DNA from: Candidatus Paceibacterota bacterium
Lineage (GTDB): Bacteria; Verrucomicrobiota; Verrucomicrobiia; Limisphaerales; UBA8199
Direction: 5' to 3'
NCBI GenBank assembly: GCA_035452965.1
Contig: DAOTCE010000003.1
Location: 248,001 to 312,000 of the forward strand
Length of the DNA stretch: 64,000 nucleotides
Part shown: positions 54,373-63,330 of the stretch, piece after piece
Layout: every line of letters starts with the position of its first letter
Position numbering within the stretch: position 1 is the stretch's first letter
Position numbers and translations under genes: made by a program
Notes under the pieces: model-generated
Databases searched by the model: none
What the model was told of the DNA's origin: nothing
The model's input: the letters and a program-made list of their open reading frames with translations, nothing else

Positions 54373-55245
54373 TTACTTCGACAACGCGGCCCGGGTGCTG
54401 CGCCAGGCTTTCATGGACTCGGCGAGGTGGTCTCGCGCGTCTCCCGGGATGCCGTAGCACTGCAATCCGATGGGACCAGTGTAACCGAGTTGACGGAGGG
54501 TCTTGAGGAAGGCCGCCATGTCGAACGAGCCGCGGCCCAGGGGCTGGATGTAGCGCGCCCAGCCGGGCTGGTCATCGAACTCGTCGGCGCCGTTGATGGA
54601 GACGGCCCAGAGGCGGGGCATGGCCTTTACGAGCAGGGGTTTGTAGTCGCGGTCTTTGCTGACGCGGAGGTAGTGGCAAAGGTTGAACATGACGCCGACG
54701 TTGGGGCGGTCCACCTTGTCAGCGATGCGGATGGCGTCCTCGATGCGCTCCAACCAATCGGCGGTGTGCGGGTAGAGGAGGATTCGGGCGCCGGCGGGCC
54801 GGGCGAGGGCGGCCATCTCGCGGAGAATCTCCACGGCGCCGGGGTCGCCGGCGGGGTCGGAGGGTTTGAGGCCGTGCATGAGGAGGACGAACTGGACGCG
54901 GCGGCCCTTGAGGAGCGGCATGACTTCCTTGAGGCGCGGGTCGTAGGGCTGTTTGCCGGGGGTGATGTCCACGCGGATGGTGATCTGGAACAGCCGAAGG
55001 CCGGCGGCGTCGAGTGTCTTTAGTCGCTCGGGAATGTTGTCCAGCCACAAGTGGCCGACGCCGTCGTAGCCGAGTTCCTTGAGCATCTGGGCTTGCTGTT
55101 CGAGATTCCGCTTCCTGGCGTCGTGGGTGTCCATGCAGAAGGCGAAGAAGGCGTTGGTCGCTGCAACTGTGGACTCCGCGGCGGTGGCGGGCGCCAGAAG
55201 CGCAGCGCCCAGGAATAGGGCAAGGCCCAATTTGTTCATGCTCAT
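54373..55245 (-). CDS. Exported sugar phosphate isomerase/epimerase-like protein
   Basis: 290 residues from ATG 55245. ATG 55239 is also plausible, and ATG 55275 overlaps the upstream gene's stop as TGATG and could be coupled. A signal peptide (MNKLGLALFLGAALLAPATA) is followed by a TIM barrel of the xylose-isomerase-like superfamily: YDGVGHLWLDNI, RVQFVLLMHG, GVMFNLCHYLRVS and GPIGLQCYGIPGDA. Export is unusual for this superfamily. It follows the AKR-like gene on the same strand. Confidence 0.85.
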   Translation of the reverse strand: MSMNKLGLALFLGAALLAPATAAESTVAATNAFFAFCMDTHDARKRNLEQQAQMLKELGYDGVGHLWLDNIPERLKTLDAAGLRLFQITIRVDITPGKQPYDPRLKEVMPLLKGRRVQFVLLMHGLKPSDPAGDPGAVEILREMAALARPAGARILLYPHTADWLERIEDAIRIADKVDRPNVGVMFNLCHYLRVSKDRDYKPLLVKAMPRLWAVSINGADEFDDQPGWARYIQPLGRGSFDMAAFLKTLRQLGYTGPIGLQCYGIPGDARDHLAESMKAWRSTRAALSK

Positions 55246-55274
55246 ATCGTTTACCGTTAACCTGTGCTCAGCCA

Positions 55275-56255
55275 TCAGGCGCTGGTTGTCGCCTGGCCCT
55301 TCCACGGCCGGACGCGGTCCTTGGTGCGGCGCAGGGCATCGATGGCCAGCTTGACGTCCTCGGCGATCTCGTAGTCGAACATGCCCGCCAGCACGAAGTC
55401 GGCGCCGTGGAGGAAGGCGTAGCGGAAGGCCACCTGCGGCTGGATGGCGCCCGCCGCCATGGTTTTGAAGGCAATCCAAGGTTTGTCCACGCTCCTCATC
55501 ACCTCGGCTGTTTCTTCCGGGTTGGCGCACCAGTAGCCCGGGAATTCGTTGTAGGGCTTGGTAATCTCCTCCGGCTTGGGCGCGGTCGGATAATTGTGGG
55601 AGTGGAAGGTCTTGATGTAGAAGTCGGCCTTCACGCCCTCCTTCTCGCACGCCTTGACCACGTCGAGCGAATGGCAGCCGACGCCGGAGGGCCGGCCGTA
55701 TTCCTTGGGCAGTTCGACAGCCTTGGCGACCAGGTCCATCTTGCCTTGGGCCACAAGTGAATCGGCGTGGACGCCCCACAAGTAGATGGCCTCGCAGCCG
55801 TCCTTCACCAGCGACTCGACATGTTCGCGATACTTGGCCATGTCAGGCTCGACAGCCGCGGTGGGGCAGATGATCCACTGTATCTTGCCGCCGCGCTCCT
55901 TGCGGTAGCGCCGCAAAATGGACATTGGGTGCTCCGGGTTGTGCATCGAGACGGTGTTGATTCCCTCAGCCTCCGCTTTGGCCAAGGTCTCCATGATCTT
56001 CTCGTCGGTGTTGTAGTGCGCGGCGAGCGCGTAAACGTATTTGAGGTCGCGGCTGTGGGTGTAGTGGGTGAGCAGGTTGCCGCCCAGGATGAGGCGGCTG
56101 ATTTCGAGATTGCCGATCCTGCCTTTGGGCAGGGCGCCGGGGGCGGCGTCGGGCGGGGCGGCCGGCTTGGATTGACCCTCGGCCTGCGAGTGCAGTGCCA
56201 GGGCGATTCCGGCGGAGGAGAGAAGGGTTCCTTTGACGAACGAGCGACGGTTCAT
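55275..56255 (-). CDS. Exported aldo/keto reductase-like protein (Tat signal)
   Basis: 326 residues from ATG 56255; an ATG at 56267 is in frame. NRRSFVKGTLLSSAGIALAL is a Tat signal. The mature part has RLILGGNLLTHYTHSRDL, ETLAKAEAEGINTVSMHNPE and KPWIAFKTMAAGAIQPQVAF, resembling the aldo/keto reductase fold, but the usual catalytic tetrad is not obvious to me. The head of the isomerase-like gene overlaps its stop. Likely part of one exported sugar-handling set with the Gfo/Idh gene that diverges from it. Confidence 0.78.
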   Translation of the reverse strand: MNRRSFVKGTLLSSAGIALALHSQAEGQSKPAAPPDAAPGALPKGRIGNLEISRLILGGNLLTHYTHSRDLKYVYALAAHYNTDEKIMETLAKAEAEGINTVSMHNPEHPMSILRRYRKERGGKIQWIICPTAAVEPDMAKYREHVESLVKDGCEAIYLWGVHADSLVAQGKMDLVAKAVELPKEYGRPSGVGCHSLDVVKACEKEGVKADFYIKTFHSHNYPTAPKPEEITKPYNEFPGYWCANPEETAEVMRSVDKPWIAFKTMAAGAIQPQVAFRYAFLHGADFVLAGMFDYEIAEDVKLAIDALRRTKDRVRPWKGQATTSA

Positions 56256-56509
56256 TTCAGGCTGCATAAATAACGGCTTTTAGCTTGCCAGCCGGCGGTT
56301 GACCGGCTTGGGTGACTTTTACCAAAGCCTGGCGCGCACGGCGAGACCTTAATTCGAGCCGGGGCGGGAGCATCCCTGTATCGCCGGGGGCAACCTGCTG
56401 GACGAAGCCGCTCAACCGGCATCCGGGCGCTTTCCTGCTCGACACGACCGATGAATGGTGTATTACCTATCCGCGTCGAATCTCTGGTCGCGCCTGCCGC
56501 GCGACACTA

Positions 56510-56517
56510 TATAGAAT
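56510..56517 (+). promoter_or_regulatory. Possible -10 very close to the Gfo/Idh start
   Basis: TATAGAAT ends only 7 bases before ATG 56525, so a transcript starting here would be leaderless or nearly so. No -35 is evident and no Shine-Dalgarno precedes the ATG. Confidence 0.3.
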
Positions 56518-56524
56518 CTTAACC

Positions 56525-57952
56525 ATGCAATACGAAACTGTAGCAAATGTTACTAAAGTGAGTTCCTTCACCCGCCGCCAATTCCTCCGCCGCACCGCGC
56601 TGACCGCGGGCGCGGTCACTCTCTCGTTCCCCTATGTGGGCCGGGTGCTGGGTGCCAATGACCGCATTAACGTCGCCTGCATCGGCGTGGGCGGCAAAGG
56701 CGACAGCGACACCAGCGACGCCGCCAAATGCGGCGGCCAGCTCGTAGCCCTCTGCGATGTGGACGAGAAGATCCTCGGCTCGAAAGCCAAGCAGTTCACG
56801 GAGAAGTTCCCCAAGCTCAAGCAGTACCGCGACTACCGCAAGCTGCTGGACGAGCTGGGCAAAGACATTGACGCGGTGACGGTGTCCACGCCGGACCATC
56901 AACACGGCGTAGCCTGCATCCGGGCGATGAAGATGGGCAAACACTGCTTCTGCCAAAAGCCGCTTGTTCAGACTGTCAACGAGGCGCGCATCATGCGGCA
57001 GCTTGCCAAAGAGAAGAACCTGGCGACCCAGATGGGCAACCAGGGCAGCGCGGAAAGCGGCGTGCGCCGCGCCGTTGAGCTCGTGCAAGCGGGGGTGATC
57101 GGCAACCCCCTCGAACTGCATGTCTGGTCCAATCGCCCGGTTTGGCCGCAGGGACTGAACCGTCCCAAGGGTCAGGACCCCGTCCCGGCCAGCCTTGACT
57201 GGGACCTCTGGCTCGGCCCGGCCCCGAAACGTCCTTACAAGAAGGATGTCTATCATACGTTCAAGTGGCGCGGCTGGTACGACTTCGGCACCGGCGCGTT
57301 GGGCGACATGGCCTGCCACACCGTCAACATGCCGTTTCGGGCGCTCAACCTGGGCTACCCGAACGTGGTCGAGTGCGAACTGGCCTCCCGAGTTTACGCG
57401 GAGACCTTCCCCAAGACCTCGCGCATTCGCTTTGAGTTTCCGCAGCGCGGCGACTTGCCGCCCCTCAAGTTCTGGTGGTACGACGGCAACCCGGGTGATG
57501 CTCTTAAGCCTCTCCGTCCGGACGGTGATGCTGTTCGCGAGGTCATCACGACCTACGACAAGCTGCCGACCAGCGGCGCGCTCATCGTCGGGGAGAAGGG
57601 CAAGCTGTTCTCTCCGGACGACTATGGCGCCCGCTTCTTTGTGGCGATGAAGGGCAAGGAGGAATATGTGGCGGGCGATCAGGACGAAACCTGCAAAGCC
57701 GTGCCGCAGTCCATCCCCCGTTCTCCCGGTCATATGGAGGAATGGTTCCGCATGATGAAGGAGGGTGTGCCCTCATATTCGAATTTCGACATCGCGGCGT
57801 ACCTCACCGAGATCATCCTGCTGGGCTGCGTCGCCCTGCGCGTGGGTGAAGGCGTTCGCATGGAGTGGGACGGCCCGAATATGCGCTCGCCAAACGTTCC
57901 GGATGCCGCTCAGTTCGTCAAACGCAAGAACCGCGCCGGCTGGGACGCCTGA
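56525..57952 (+). CDS. Tat-exported Gfo/Idh/MocA oxidoreductase
   Basis: 475 residues from ATG 56525. Tat signal FTRRQFLRRTALTAGAVTLS, then INVACIGVGGKGDSDTSDAA, VSTPDHQHGVACIRAMKMGK and HCFCQKPLVQTVNEARIM. The C-terminal part has TGALGDMACHTVNMPFRALN and GEKGKLFSPDDYGARFF. This is the group common in Planctomycetes and Verrucomicrobiota, some members of which act with exported 3-keto-sugar enzymes, though none of the latter is in the window. Divergent from the AKR-like/isomerase-like pair. Confidence 0.92.
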   Translation: MQYETVANVTKVSSFTRRQFLRRTALTAGAVTLSFPYVGRVLGANDRINVACIGVGGKGDSDTSDAAKCGGQLVALCDVDEKILGSKAKQFTEKFPKLKQYRDYRKLLDELGKDIDAVTVSTPDHQHGVACIRAMKMGKHCFCQKPLVQTVNEARIMRQLAKEKNLATQMGNQGSAESGVRRAVELVQAGVIGNPLELHVWSNRPVWPQGLNRPKGQDPVPASLDWDLWLGPAPKRPYKKDVYHTFKWRGWYDFGTGALGDMACHTVNMPFRALNLGYPNVVECELASRVYAETFPKTSRIRFEFPQRGDLPPLKFWWYDGNPGDALKPLRPDGDAVREVITTYDKLPTSGALIVGEKGKLFSPDDYGARFFVAMKGKEEYVAGDQDETCKAVPQSIPRSPGHMEEWFRMMKEGVPSYSNFDIAAYLTEIILLGCVALRVGEGVRMEWDGPNMRSPNVPDAAQFVKRKNRAGWDA

Positions 57953-58019
57953 GCCGGTGGAACCTCGCTGGGCCGGGGTGGCGTATTAGCGATTCATGCC
58001 GCTCGAAGGCTCTTAGCCT

Positions 58020-58913
58020 ATGTACAAACTTCTCGGCTCCGATCAAAAGGAGTATGGCCCGGTGCGCGCGGACCAAGTCCGCGCGTGGATTGCGCAAGGG
58101 CGCGCCAATGCCCGTTCTAAACTTCAGGCCGCCGGCTCCACCAAATGGAAACCGCTGGCCGAATTCGCGGAATTCGCTGAAGCCCTCAAGTCGGCGGGAG
58201 CGCCCGCTAGATCCTCGCCGCCAGGCAGGGCGCCCCACCGGGTAACTGCGGCACCCAAAGCGAACGGCATGGCTGTGATGTCCCTGGTATTGGGCTGCCT
58301 GGGTATATTGACCTGTGGCCTCACTTCGCTGGTCGGCCTGGTGTTGGGCATCATCGCGCTGGTGCGCATCAAGAAGAAGAACGGGCAGCTCGGGGGGCGG
58401 GGCTTGGCATTGGCCGGCACGATCGTGTCGGCGGTGTTCCTGCTGCTGGCCCCAATAACCGCGGCGATATTCTTGCCCGCCCATGCCAAGGCCAGAGCCA
58501 CGGCAAACAGCCACCACTGCATCAGCAATGTCAGGCAGCTCAACCTGGCGCTGCTGATGTATGCAACCGATCATCATGACCAGTTTCCCGCTGGCACCAA
58601 TTGGTGCGACGCCCTCATTCCCTATCTTGGAGGGATGACCAATGCCTTCATTTGTCCCAAAGGCGCGCCGAACCAGCGCTGCCACTATGCGCTCAACGCC
58701 CAGTTGGCGGGGCGCGAGCTGACGGACAGCGAGGCGCGGCGGTCCCAGACGGTGCTGGTCTTCGAGTGCGACGGCGGCTGGAATGTGAGCGGCGGCCACG
58801 AACTGCTCCCGGCCAAGCCCCGGCACGCCGACGCCTACGTCCTGGGTTTTGCCGACGGCCACGCCGAAATGGGCCAGCCAGCCCGGATCGAACAGCTCTG
58901 CTGGGAACCCTGA
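58020..58913 (+). CDS. GYF_2-DUF4190-pseudopilin-like fusion protein
   Basis: 297 residues. A GYF_2 domain (about 1-50; YKLLGSDQKEYGPVRADQVR, STKWKPLAEF) is followed by a DUF4190-type two-span membrane region (about 85-150; SLVLGCLGILTCGLTSLVGL) and then a pseudopilin-like globular domain (about 155-290; CISNVRQLNLALLMYATDHH, FPAGTNWCDALIPYL, ICPKG and GFADGHAEMG, the H-x-D-G-like end). The order suggests a membrane-bound sensor or assembly protein. Cytoplasmic GYF, extracytoplasmic pilin-like part. Function unknown. Confidence 0.85.
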   Translation: MYKLLGSDQKEYGPVRADQVRAWIAQGRANARSKLQAAGSTKWKPLAEFAEFAEALKSAGAPARSSPPGRAPHRVTAAPKANGMAVMSLVLGCLGILTCGLTSLVGLVLGIIALVRIKKKNGQLGGRGLALAGTIVSAVFLLLAPITAAIFLPAHAKARATANSHHCISNVRQLNLALLMYATDHHDQFPAGTNWCDALIPYLGGMTNAFICPKGAPNQRCHYALNAQLAGRELTDSEARRSQTVLVFECDGGWNVSGGHELLPAKPRHADAYVLGFADGHAEMGQPARIEQLCWEP

Positions 58914-59061
58914 CTCAGACCGAGCACACAGTTGCTGCGGGTCAGCGCGTGCGGCCGCGGGGGTAGGTATCTTGGATGTCGGGTTTCGGTTTTCGGCCTT
59001 CCAGCCTCTGGTGCGGATTCGGGCCGGGAGCATATCTCAGCCCTTCCCCGTCTAACGGGGC

Positions 59062-61386
59062 ATGAAACGATGGACGATTCTGGCGGTTGGGTTGGGGTTG
59101 GCGTGGCTGATGGCACCGGTTTTTGGGGCCGGGCTGGTCATTGTTGAGGACGCGCGCTGGCATCCGGGGCCGTGGCCGCCGTCCGTTGTGCCGCCGCACC
59201 CGCCACGACCGTGGCCGCCGCCGCGCCCGCACATCTTCGCGCCGCTGGAGGTGAGCTACGTCAAGGCCCATACGCGCATCACCGACCAAGTGGCCGTGAC
59301 GTCCGTGGACCAGGAATTCTATAATCCGAATCCCGCGAGGCTGGAAGGCACTTTTGTGTTTCCCGTTCCCAAAGGAGCGCACCTCGACAAGTTCACAATG
59401 GAGATTGATGGAAAACAGGTTGAGGCCGAGCTGCTCCCGGCCGACAAGGCCCGGCGGATCTACGAGAGCATCGTGCGCAAGCTCAAAGACCCCGCGCTGC
59501 TCGAATACGCTGGGCGCGACCTGTTCAAGGTGCGCATCTTCCCGATCGAGCCGAACAGCAAGAAGCGTATCACGCTCTCCTATACCGAGCTGCTCAGGTC
59601 GGAAAACGGTTTGGTCAGCTACCTCCTGCCCCTCAACACGGAGAAGTTCTCCGCCCGGCCGGTGCGGAGCGTGAGCGTGAAGGTGGACTTGGAGAGCAAG
59701 CGCCCGCTCAAGACGATCTACTCGCCCAGCCACGCGGTCGAAGTCAAGCGGGATGGCGCCCGGCGCGCCACCGCCGGCTATGAAGCCAGCGACGTCCAGC
59801 CGGACACTGATTTCGTGCTCTACTTTGCGCCGGAGAAGGATGAGCTGGGTGTCAACCTGCTCACCCACTGCCGGGGCCATGATGACGGCTATTTCCTGTT
59901 GCTCGCCTCGCCGGGCGTGGATGTGCAGGAAAAGCAGTTGGTGATGAAAGACGTTGCGTTCGTGCTGGATACCTCAGGCTCGATGGCGGGGAAGAAGCTC
60001 GATCAGGCCAAGAAGGCGCTGCAGTTCTGCGTCGAGAACCTCAACGACGGCGACCGGTTCGAGCTGATCCGCTTCTCGACCGAGGTCGAGCCGCTCTTCG
60101 ACAAGCTCGTCACCGCCTCCAGGGATAACCGTTCCCGGGCCGATGATTTCATCAAGGATCTCAAGCCGATGGGCGGCACGGCGATTGACGATGCGCTGCG
60201 CAAGGCACTGGCGTTGCGGCCCGGCGGGGAGGACCGCCCCTTCGTCGTCATCTTCCTCACGGATGGCCGGCCCACGATCGGCACGACGGACGAGGACCAC
60301 ATCGTCGCCAACGTGAAGAAGGAGAACGAAGGCCGCACGCGCGTCTTCTGCTTCGGCATCGGCACTGACGTGAACACGCACTTGCTGGACCGCGTCACGG
60401 AGCAAACCCGCGCCTCCAGCCAGTATGTCCTGCCGGAGGAAGATCTGGAGGTAAAGGTGTCCAACTTCTTCGCCAGGATTAAGGAGCCGGTCCTGGCAAA
60501 TCCCACGCTCAAGTTCACCGGGGGCATTCGCACCACGAAGCTCTATCCCTCGCCATTGCCCGACCTGTTCAAGGGTGAACAACTGGTATTGGTGGGGCGC
60601 TACTCGGGCCGGGGCGATGCGGCGGTAGTAGTCCAAGGGACCGTGAACGGCGCCAGCAAGGAGTTCACTTCCGAAGTGAGCTTTGCCGGCGAGAAGACTG
60701 AGAACGAATTCATCCCGCGCTTGTGGGCCACGCGGAGGGTAGGCTACCTGCTGGACGAAATCCGGTTGCATGGCGAGAACAGCGAACTGCGCGATGAGGT
60801 GACGGAACTCGCGCGGAAGTACGGCATCGTGACACCCTATACCGCTTACCTGATTCTGGAGGACGAAACCCAGCGCAACGTGCCGATGCCGATGCGCTCA
60901 CTGCAGAGCTTTGACGCCGATGGCGCGGCGCGCCGTGAGGCAGCGCAGGCCTGGGAGGACTACAAGAGGGACCGTTCCGGGGCCCGGGCAGTGTCCAGCG
61001 CGCGGTATGGCCTGGCACTGAAAGACGCGGTTGCGGCAGCACCTGCGGCCACCGCCGGAGCGCTCGAATCGCGCAAGGCGCTGGGGCTCTCCAGCGTCTC
61101 AGGCACCATGCCACCAGCCTCACCGGTGGCCCGCGACAAGGAGCGGTTGGTGCAATATTCGCAGCAAACGCAGTTCGTCGGCGGCAAGAACTTCTTCCAG
61201 AACGAGAACCTGTGGATTGACTCGGCGGTCCAAAAGCACCAGACCGCCAAGCGTGTGCGCATCCAGTTCGGCTCGACGGATTACTTCGAGCTGGCGGCGA
61301 AACATGCTGAGACGCTGCCCTGGCTGGCCCTCGGCCAGAACATCCAGTTCGTCCTTAACAACACCGTTTACGAGATCTGCGAATGA
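59062..61386 (+). CDS. VIT and VWA domain protein
   Basis: 774 residues. Signal peptide (WTILAVGLGLAWLMAPVFGA), Pro-rich linker (HPPRPWPPPRPH), a VIT domain (about 60-190; DQVAVTSVDQEFYNPNPARL, EGTFVFPVPKGAHLDKFTME, RITLSYTELL), then a VWA domain with a complete MIDAS motif DTSGS (303-307) and later LKPMGGTAIDDAL and VIFLTDGRPT. The C-terminal part is unclear. VIT-VWA proteins are exported scaffolds of unknown role in many bacteria. The stop overlaps the start of the following frameshifted gene by four bases (ATGA). Confidence 0.93.
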   Translation: MKRWTILAVGLGLAWLMAPVFGAGLVIVEDARWHPGPWPPSVVPPHPPRPWPPPRPHIFAPLEVSYVKAHTRITDQVAVTSVDQEFYNPNPARLEGTFVFPVPKGAHLDKFTMEIDGKQVEAELLPADKARRIYESIVRKLKDPALLEYAGRDLFKVRIFPIEPNSKKRITLSYTELLRSENGLVSYLLPLNTEKFSARPVRSVSVKVDLESKRPLKTIYSPSHAVEVKRDGARRATAGYEASDVQPDTDFVLYFAPEKDELGVNLLTHCRGHDDGYFLLLASPGVDVQEKQLVMKDVAFVLDTSGSMAGKKLDQAKKALQFCVENLNDGDRFELIRFSTEVEPLFDKLVTASRDNRSRADDFIKDLKPMGGTAIDDALRKALALRPGGEDRPFVVIFLTDGRPTIGTTDEDHIVANVKKENEGRTRVFCFGIGTDVNTHLLDRVTEQTRASSQYVLPEEDLEVKVSNFFARIKEPVLANPTLKFTGGIRTTKLYPSPLPDLFKGEQLVLVGRYSGRGDAAVVVQGTVNGASKEFTSEVSFAGEKTENEFIPRLWATRRVGYLLDEIRLHGENSELRDEVTELARKYGIVTPYTAYLILEDETQRNVPMPMRSLQSFDADGAARREAAQAWEDYKRDRSGARAVSSARYGLALKDAVAAAPAATAGALESRKALGLSSVSGTMPPASPVARDKERLVQYSQQTQFVGGKNFFQNENLWIDSAVQKHQTAKRVRIQFGSTDYFELAAKHAETLPWLALGQNIQFVLNNTVYEICE

Positions 61387-61782
61387 AAGCGAAGACTCTC
61401 ACAGGCTTCTTCAGCCAACTGTCCCGAACCGCGAGCCGCGGACGGACTGGGGACCATTACGGTCGGGCGAGCTCTTTCTTAGCCGTGATGTTGCTCCTGG
61501 CCGGCTGGCGGTTAACGCGCGGTACGGTGTCGCGGTGCAAGGCGAAGGCGAACTGCTCGACAGCCTGAACAGCGGCAAGGTGAAGCTCGCGTCGCTCAAG
61601 AAGGACCAGCCCCCCCTGGGCTGCAAGTGCGCATTCAAAAGCTGAGCCAGGAATGCGAAGAAAACCTCGCTGCCAAGCGCAATCGCCGCGCCCAGCAAGG
61701 CAAAGGCGACTCGTTCGACGCAATGGTGGCCGCCAGCATTCGGACCCAGGCCGCCCGCAAGGGCATCGAATTTGAGAAGTAG
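61383..61782 (+). pseudogene. Frameshifted small gene coupled to the VIT-VWA gene
   Basis: Begins ATGA-overlapped with the preceding stop. The first frame gives MKAKTLTGFFSQLSRTASRG and a hydrophobic ASSFLAVMLLLAGW. Coding character then continues in the next frame (NARYGVAVQGEGELLDSLNS, GKVKLASLKKDQ). After a C7 run at about 61610-61616 it continues in a third frame (VRIQKLSQECEENLAAKRNR, FDAMVAASIRTQAARKGIEF), ending at 61782. Two shifts would restore one small secreted protein of about 130 residues. Real decay, sequencing error at C7 and slippage cannot be separated here. Confidence 0.5.
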
Positions 61783-61911
61783 CTGCCGCGGTCGGGTCAA
61801 GTCCTCTGACGGTCGCCCAACCTCCTACCGGTTCCACCCGTCCCCCAAGCCTGAGGCACCCCCCGCTCGAGCCGGCCACGACTATAACACGGTGCCAATC
61901 CGGTTAGACTA

Positions 61912-61955
61912 CGGTGTGGTTCCCATGGGGGTCGGCCCCCATGGGAACCACACCG
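61912..61955. repeat. 44-bp near-perfect palindrome, family copy 3 (diverged)
   Basis: Arms CGGTGTGGTTCCCATGGGGG and CCCCCATGGGAACCACACCG are fully complementary around a 4-base TCGG loop. Compared with the copies at 10126 and 46819 the arm differs at several positions and every change is matched in the other arm. Two further dyads follow: GGTGT-C-ACACC (61966-61976) and CCGTTG-TCG-CAACGG (61975-61989). All lie in the gap 61783-62055, which holds no gene that I can see. Confidence 0.88.
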
Positions 61956-62055
61956 GGGTATCACGGGTGTCACACCGTTGTCGCAACGGGACGGCTATGC
62001 AGTCCAAGAACAGGGGACTGTAACAGTAAATTGCCTTACCAAGCCCGACAGGCTG

Positions 62056-63330
62056 CTAGCGCAGCAGCCAAAAGAACACTATGGCGACGGCTGTGGGCGG
62101 CAACGCCCCCAGGAACAGACCTGGCGGGCTGATGCCCTCGCCTTCGAATACCTTCGCGTCCCGCAGGATGCCAACTCCCGCGGGGTTCGGAGCATTGGCA
62201 ATCACCGTCAACCCGCCGCCGGCGACCGCGCCTGCCACCAGCGCATATTTCAGCTCGTTCGGCATGCCATCTACCAGCGACCCGAGGTACGTCAGCGCCG
62301 CGTTGTCAACGATTGCCGTCAGCCCGGCAGCGCCAAAAAAGAGGGCATCGCCGCTCAGCCTTTGAATCAGCGGTTTCAGCCAATACGCTTGCAGCGACCC
62401 GAGCGTGACCAAACCGGCGAGGAAAAAGCCTACCAGCAACCCTTCACGCAATTTCAGCGCCTCCTGATATTCCCGCGTCGCCGTCACCAATCCCAGGAAC
62501 AGGACGAATATCCCAAAGAACACGCTTGGGTGATGCGCGAAGGCCACAACCAGCGCAAGGAATATCACGTGCAAAGCCGTCAGCCATACCGGCATTCGGC
62601 TGCCTGGCTCCCGATCCACTTCCACCTGGCTCAGTTCCCGCCGGAATATCGCGGCTGCAATGGCGGCGGAAGCTCCGCACGCCGCGGCGGCCCGCCAGCC
62701 GAACGTTTGAAACATGAACACCATGTCCCAATCCCATTTGCCCGCCACCATCAGCACTGGTGGCGCGGCGAAATGCGTCAGCGTGCCCCCGATGGACACG
62801 TTGACGAACAGCAACCCCAGCGTGGCGTATGCCAGCTTGCGGCTGATGCCCCGGTCGAAGTACCGGCGCTTGAGCAGGAGTGCCAGCAACGTCATCGCCG
62901 CCGGCTCGGTGATGAAGGACCCCAGGAGTGGCCCCAGGAACAACGCCGCGAAGTAAAACGCCACGCTTTCGCGCGCCGGAATTAGACGCGCGGCCAGTGA
63001 TATAAGCGTTTCGGCCAGATTGACCACCGGGCGCGTGGCGGCAACCACCATGATGACAAATACAAACTTCGGCTCGGTGTAGTTGAGGCCATCAATGTAG
63101 GTCACCGCGTCGTGAACCGATCCTGTGAGTGCCGCAATCCCAAGGAAAAGCGTAGCTGCCCACAGCCCAAACACCACCTCGGTTTCCGCCAGGAAATGCA
63201 AAAGGTTCTCGCGCACTGACCCGGGCGGGTATTGGTGTGCCCAGTGCGCGAATCGTTTCACGCAGAACGTATGCAGCACCGCTAAACCAAAGAACACCGT
63301 CGCGAGCAGTTCGGTGGAGCTTGGATTCAT
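62056..63330 (-). CDS. Putative Na+/H+ antiporter
   Basis: 424 residues, about ten to twelve membrane segments. Family-typical stretches are LLATVFFGLAVLHTFCVKRF, VIMVVAATRPVVNLAETLIS, ARESVAFYFAALFLGPLLGS, LLFVNVSIGGTLTHFAAPPV and LTAIVDNAALTYLGSLV. This fits the Na_H_antiport_3 (PF07399) family of predicted sodium/proton antiporters. Ion specificity is not provable from sequence. Confidence 0.87.
   Translation of the reverse strand: MNPSSTELLATVFFGLAVLHTFCVKRFAHWAHQYPPGSVRENLLHFLAETEVVFGLWAATLFLGIAALTGSVHDAVTYIDGLNYTEPKFVFVIMVVAATRPVVNLAETLISLAARLIPARESVAFYFAALFLGPLLGSFITEPAAMTLLALLLKRRYFDRGISRKLAYATLGLLFVNVSIGGTLTHFAAPPVLMVAGKWDWDMVFMFQTFGWRAAAACGASAAIAAAIFRRELSQVEVDREPGSRMPVWLTALHVIFLALVVAFAHHPSVFFGIFVLFLGLVTATREYQEALKLREGLLVGFFLAGLVTLGSLQAYWLKPLIQRLSGDALFFGAAGLTAIVDNAALTYLGSLVDGMPNELKYALVAGAVAGGGLTVIANAPNPAGVGILRDAKVFEGEGISPPGLFLGALPPTAVAIVFFWLLR

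Noticed and set aside
61605..61616. Programmed slippage (phase variation) at the C7 run
   Set aside because: A second frame change is also needed near 61500-61520, so decay or sequence error explains both with fewer assumptions.
61031..61645. 204-residue open frame at the end of the VIT-VWA gene
   Set aside because: The left part is a shadow of the VIT-VWA gene; only the right 40 or so residues have coding character, and these are reported as part of the frameshifted gene.
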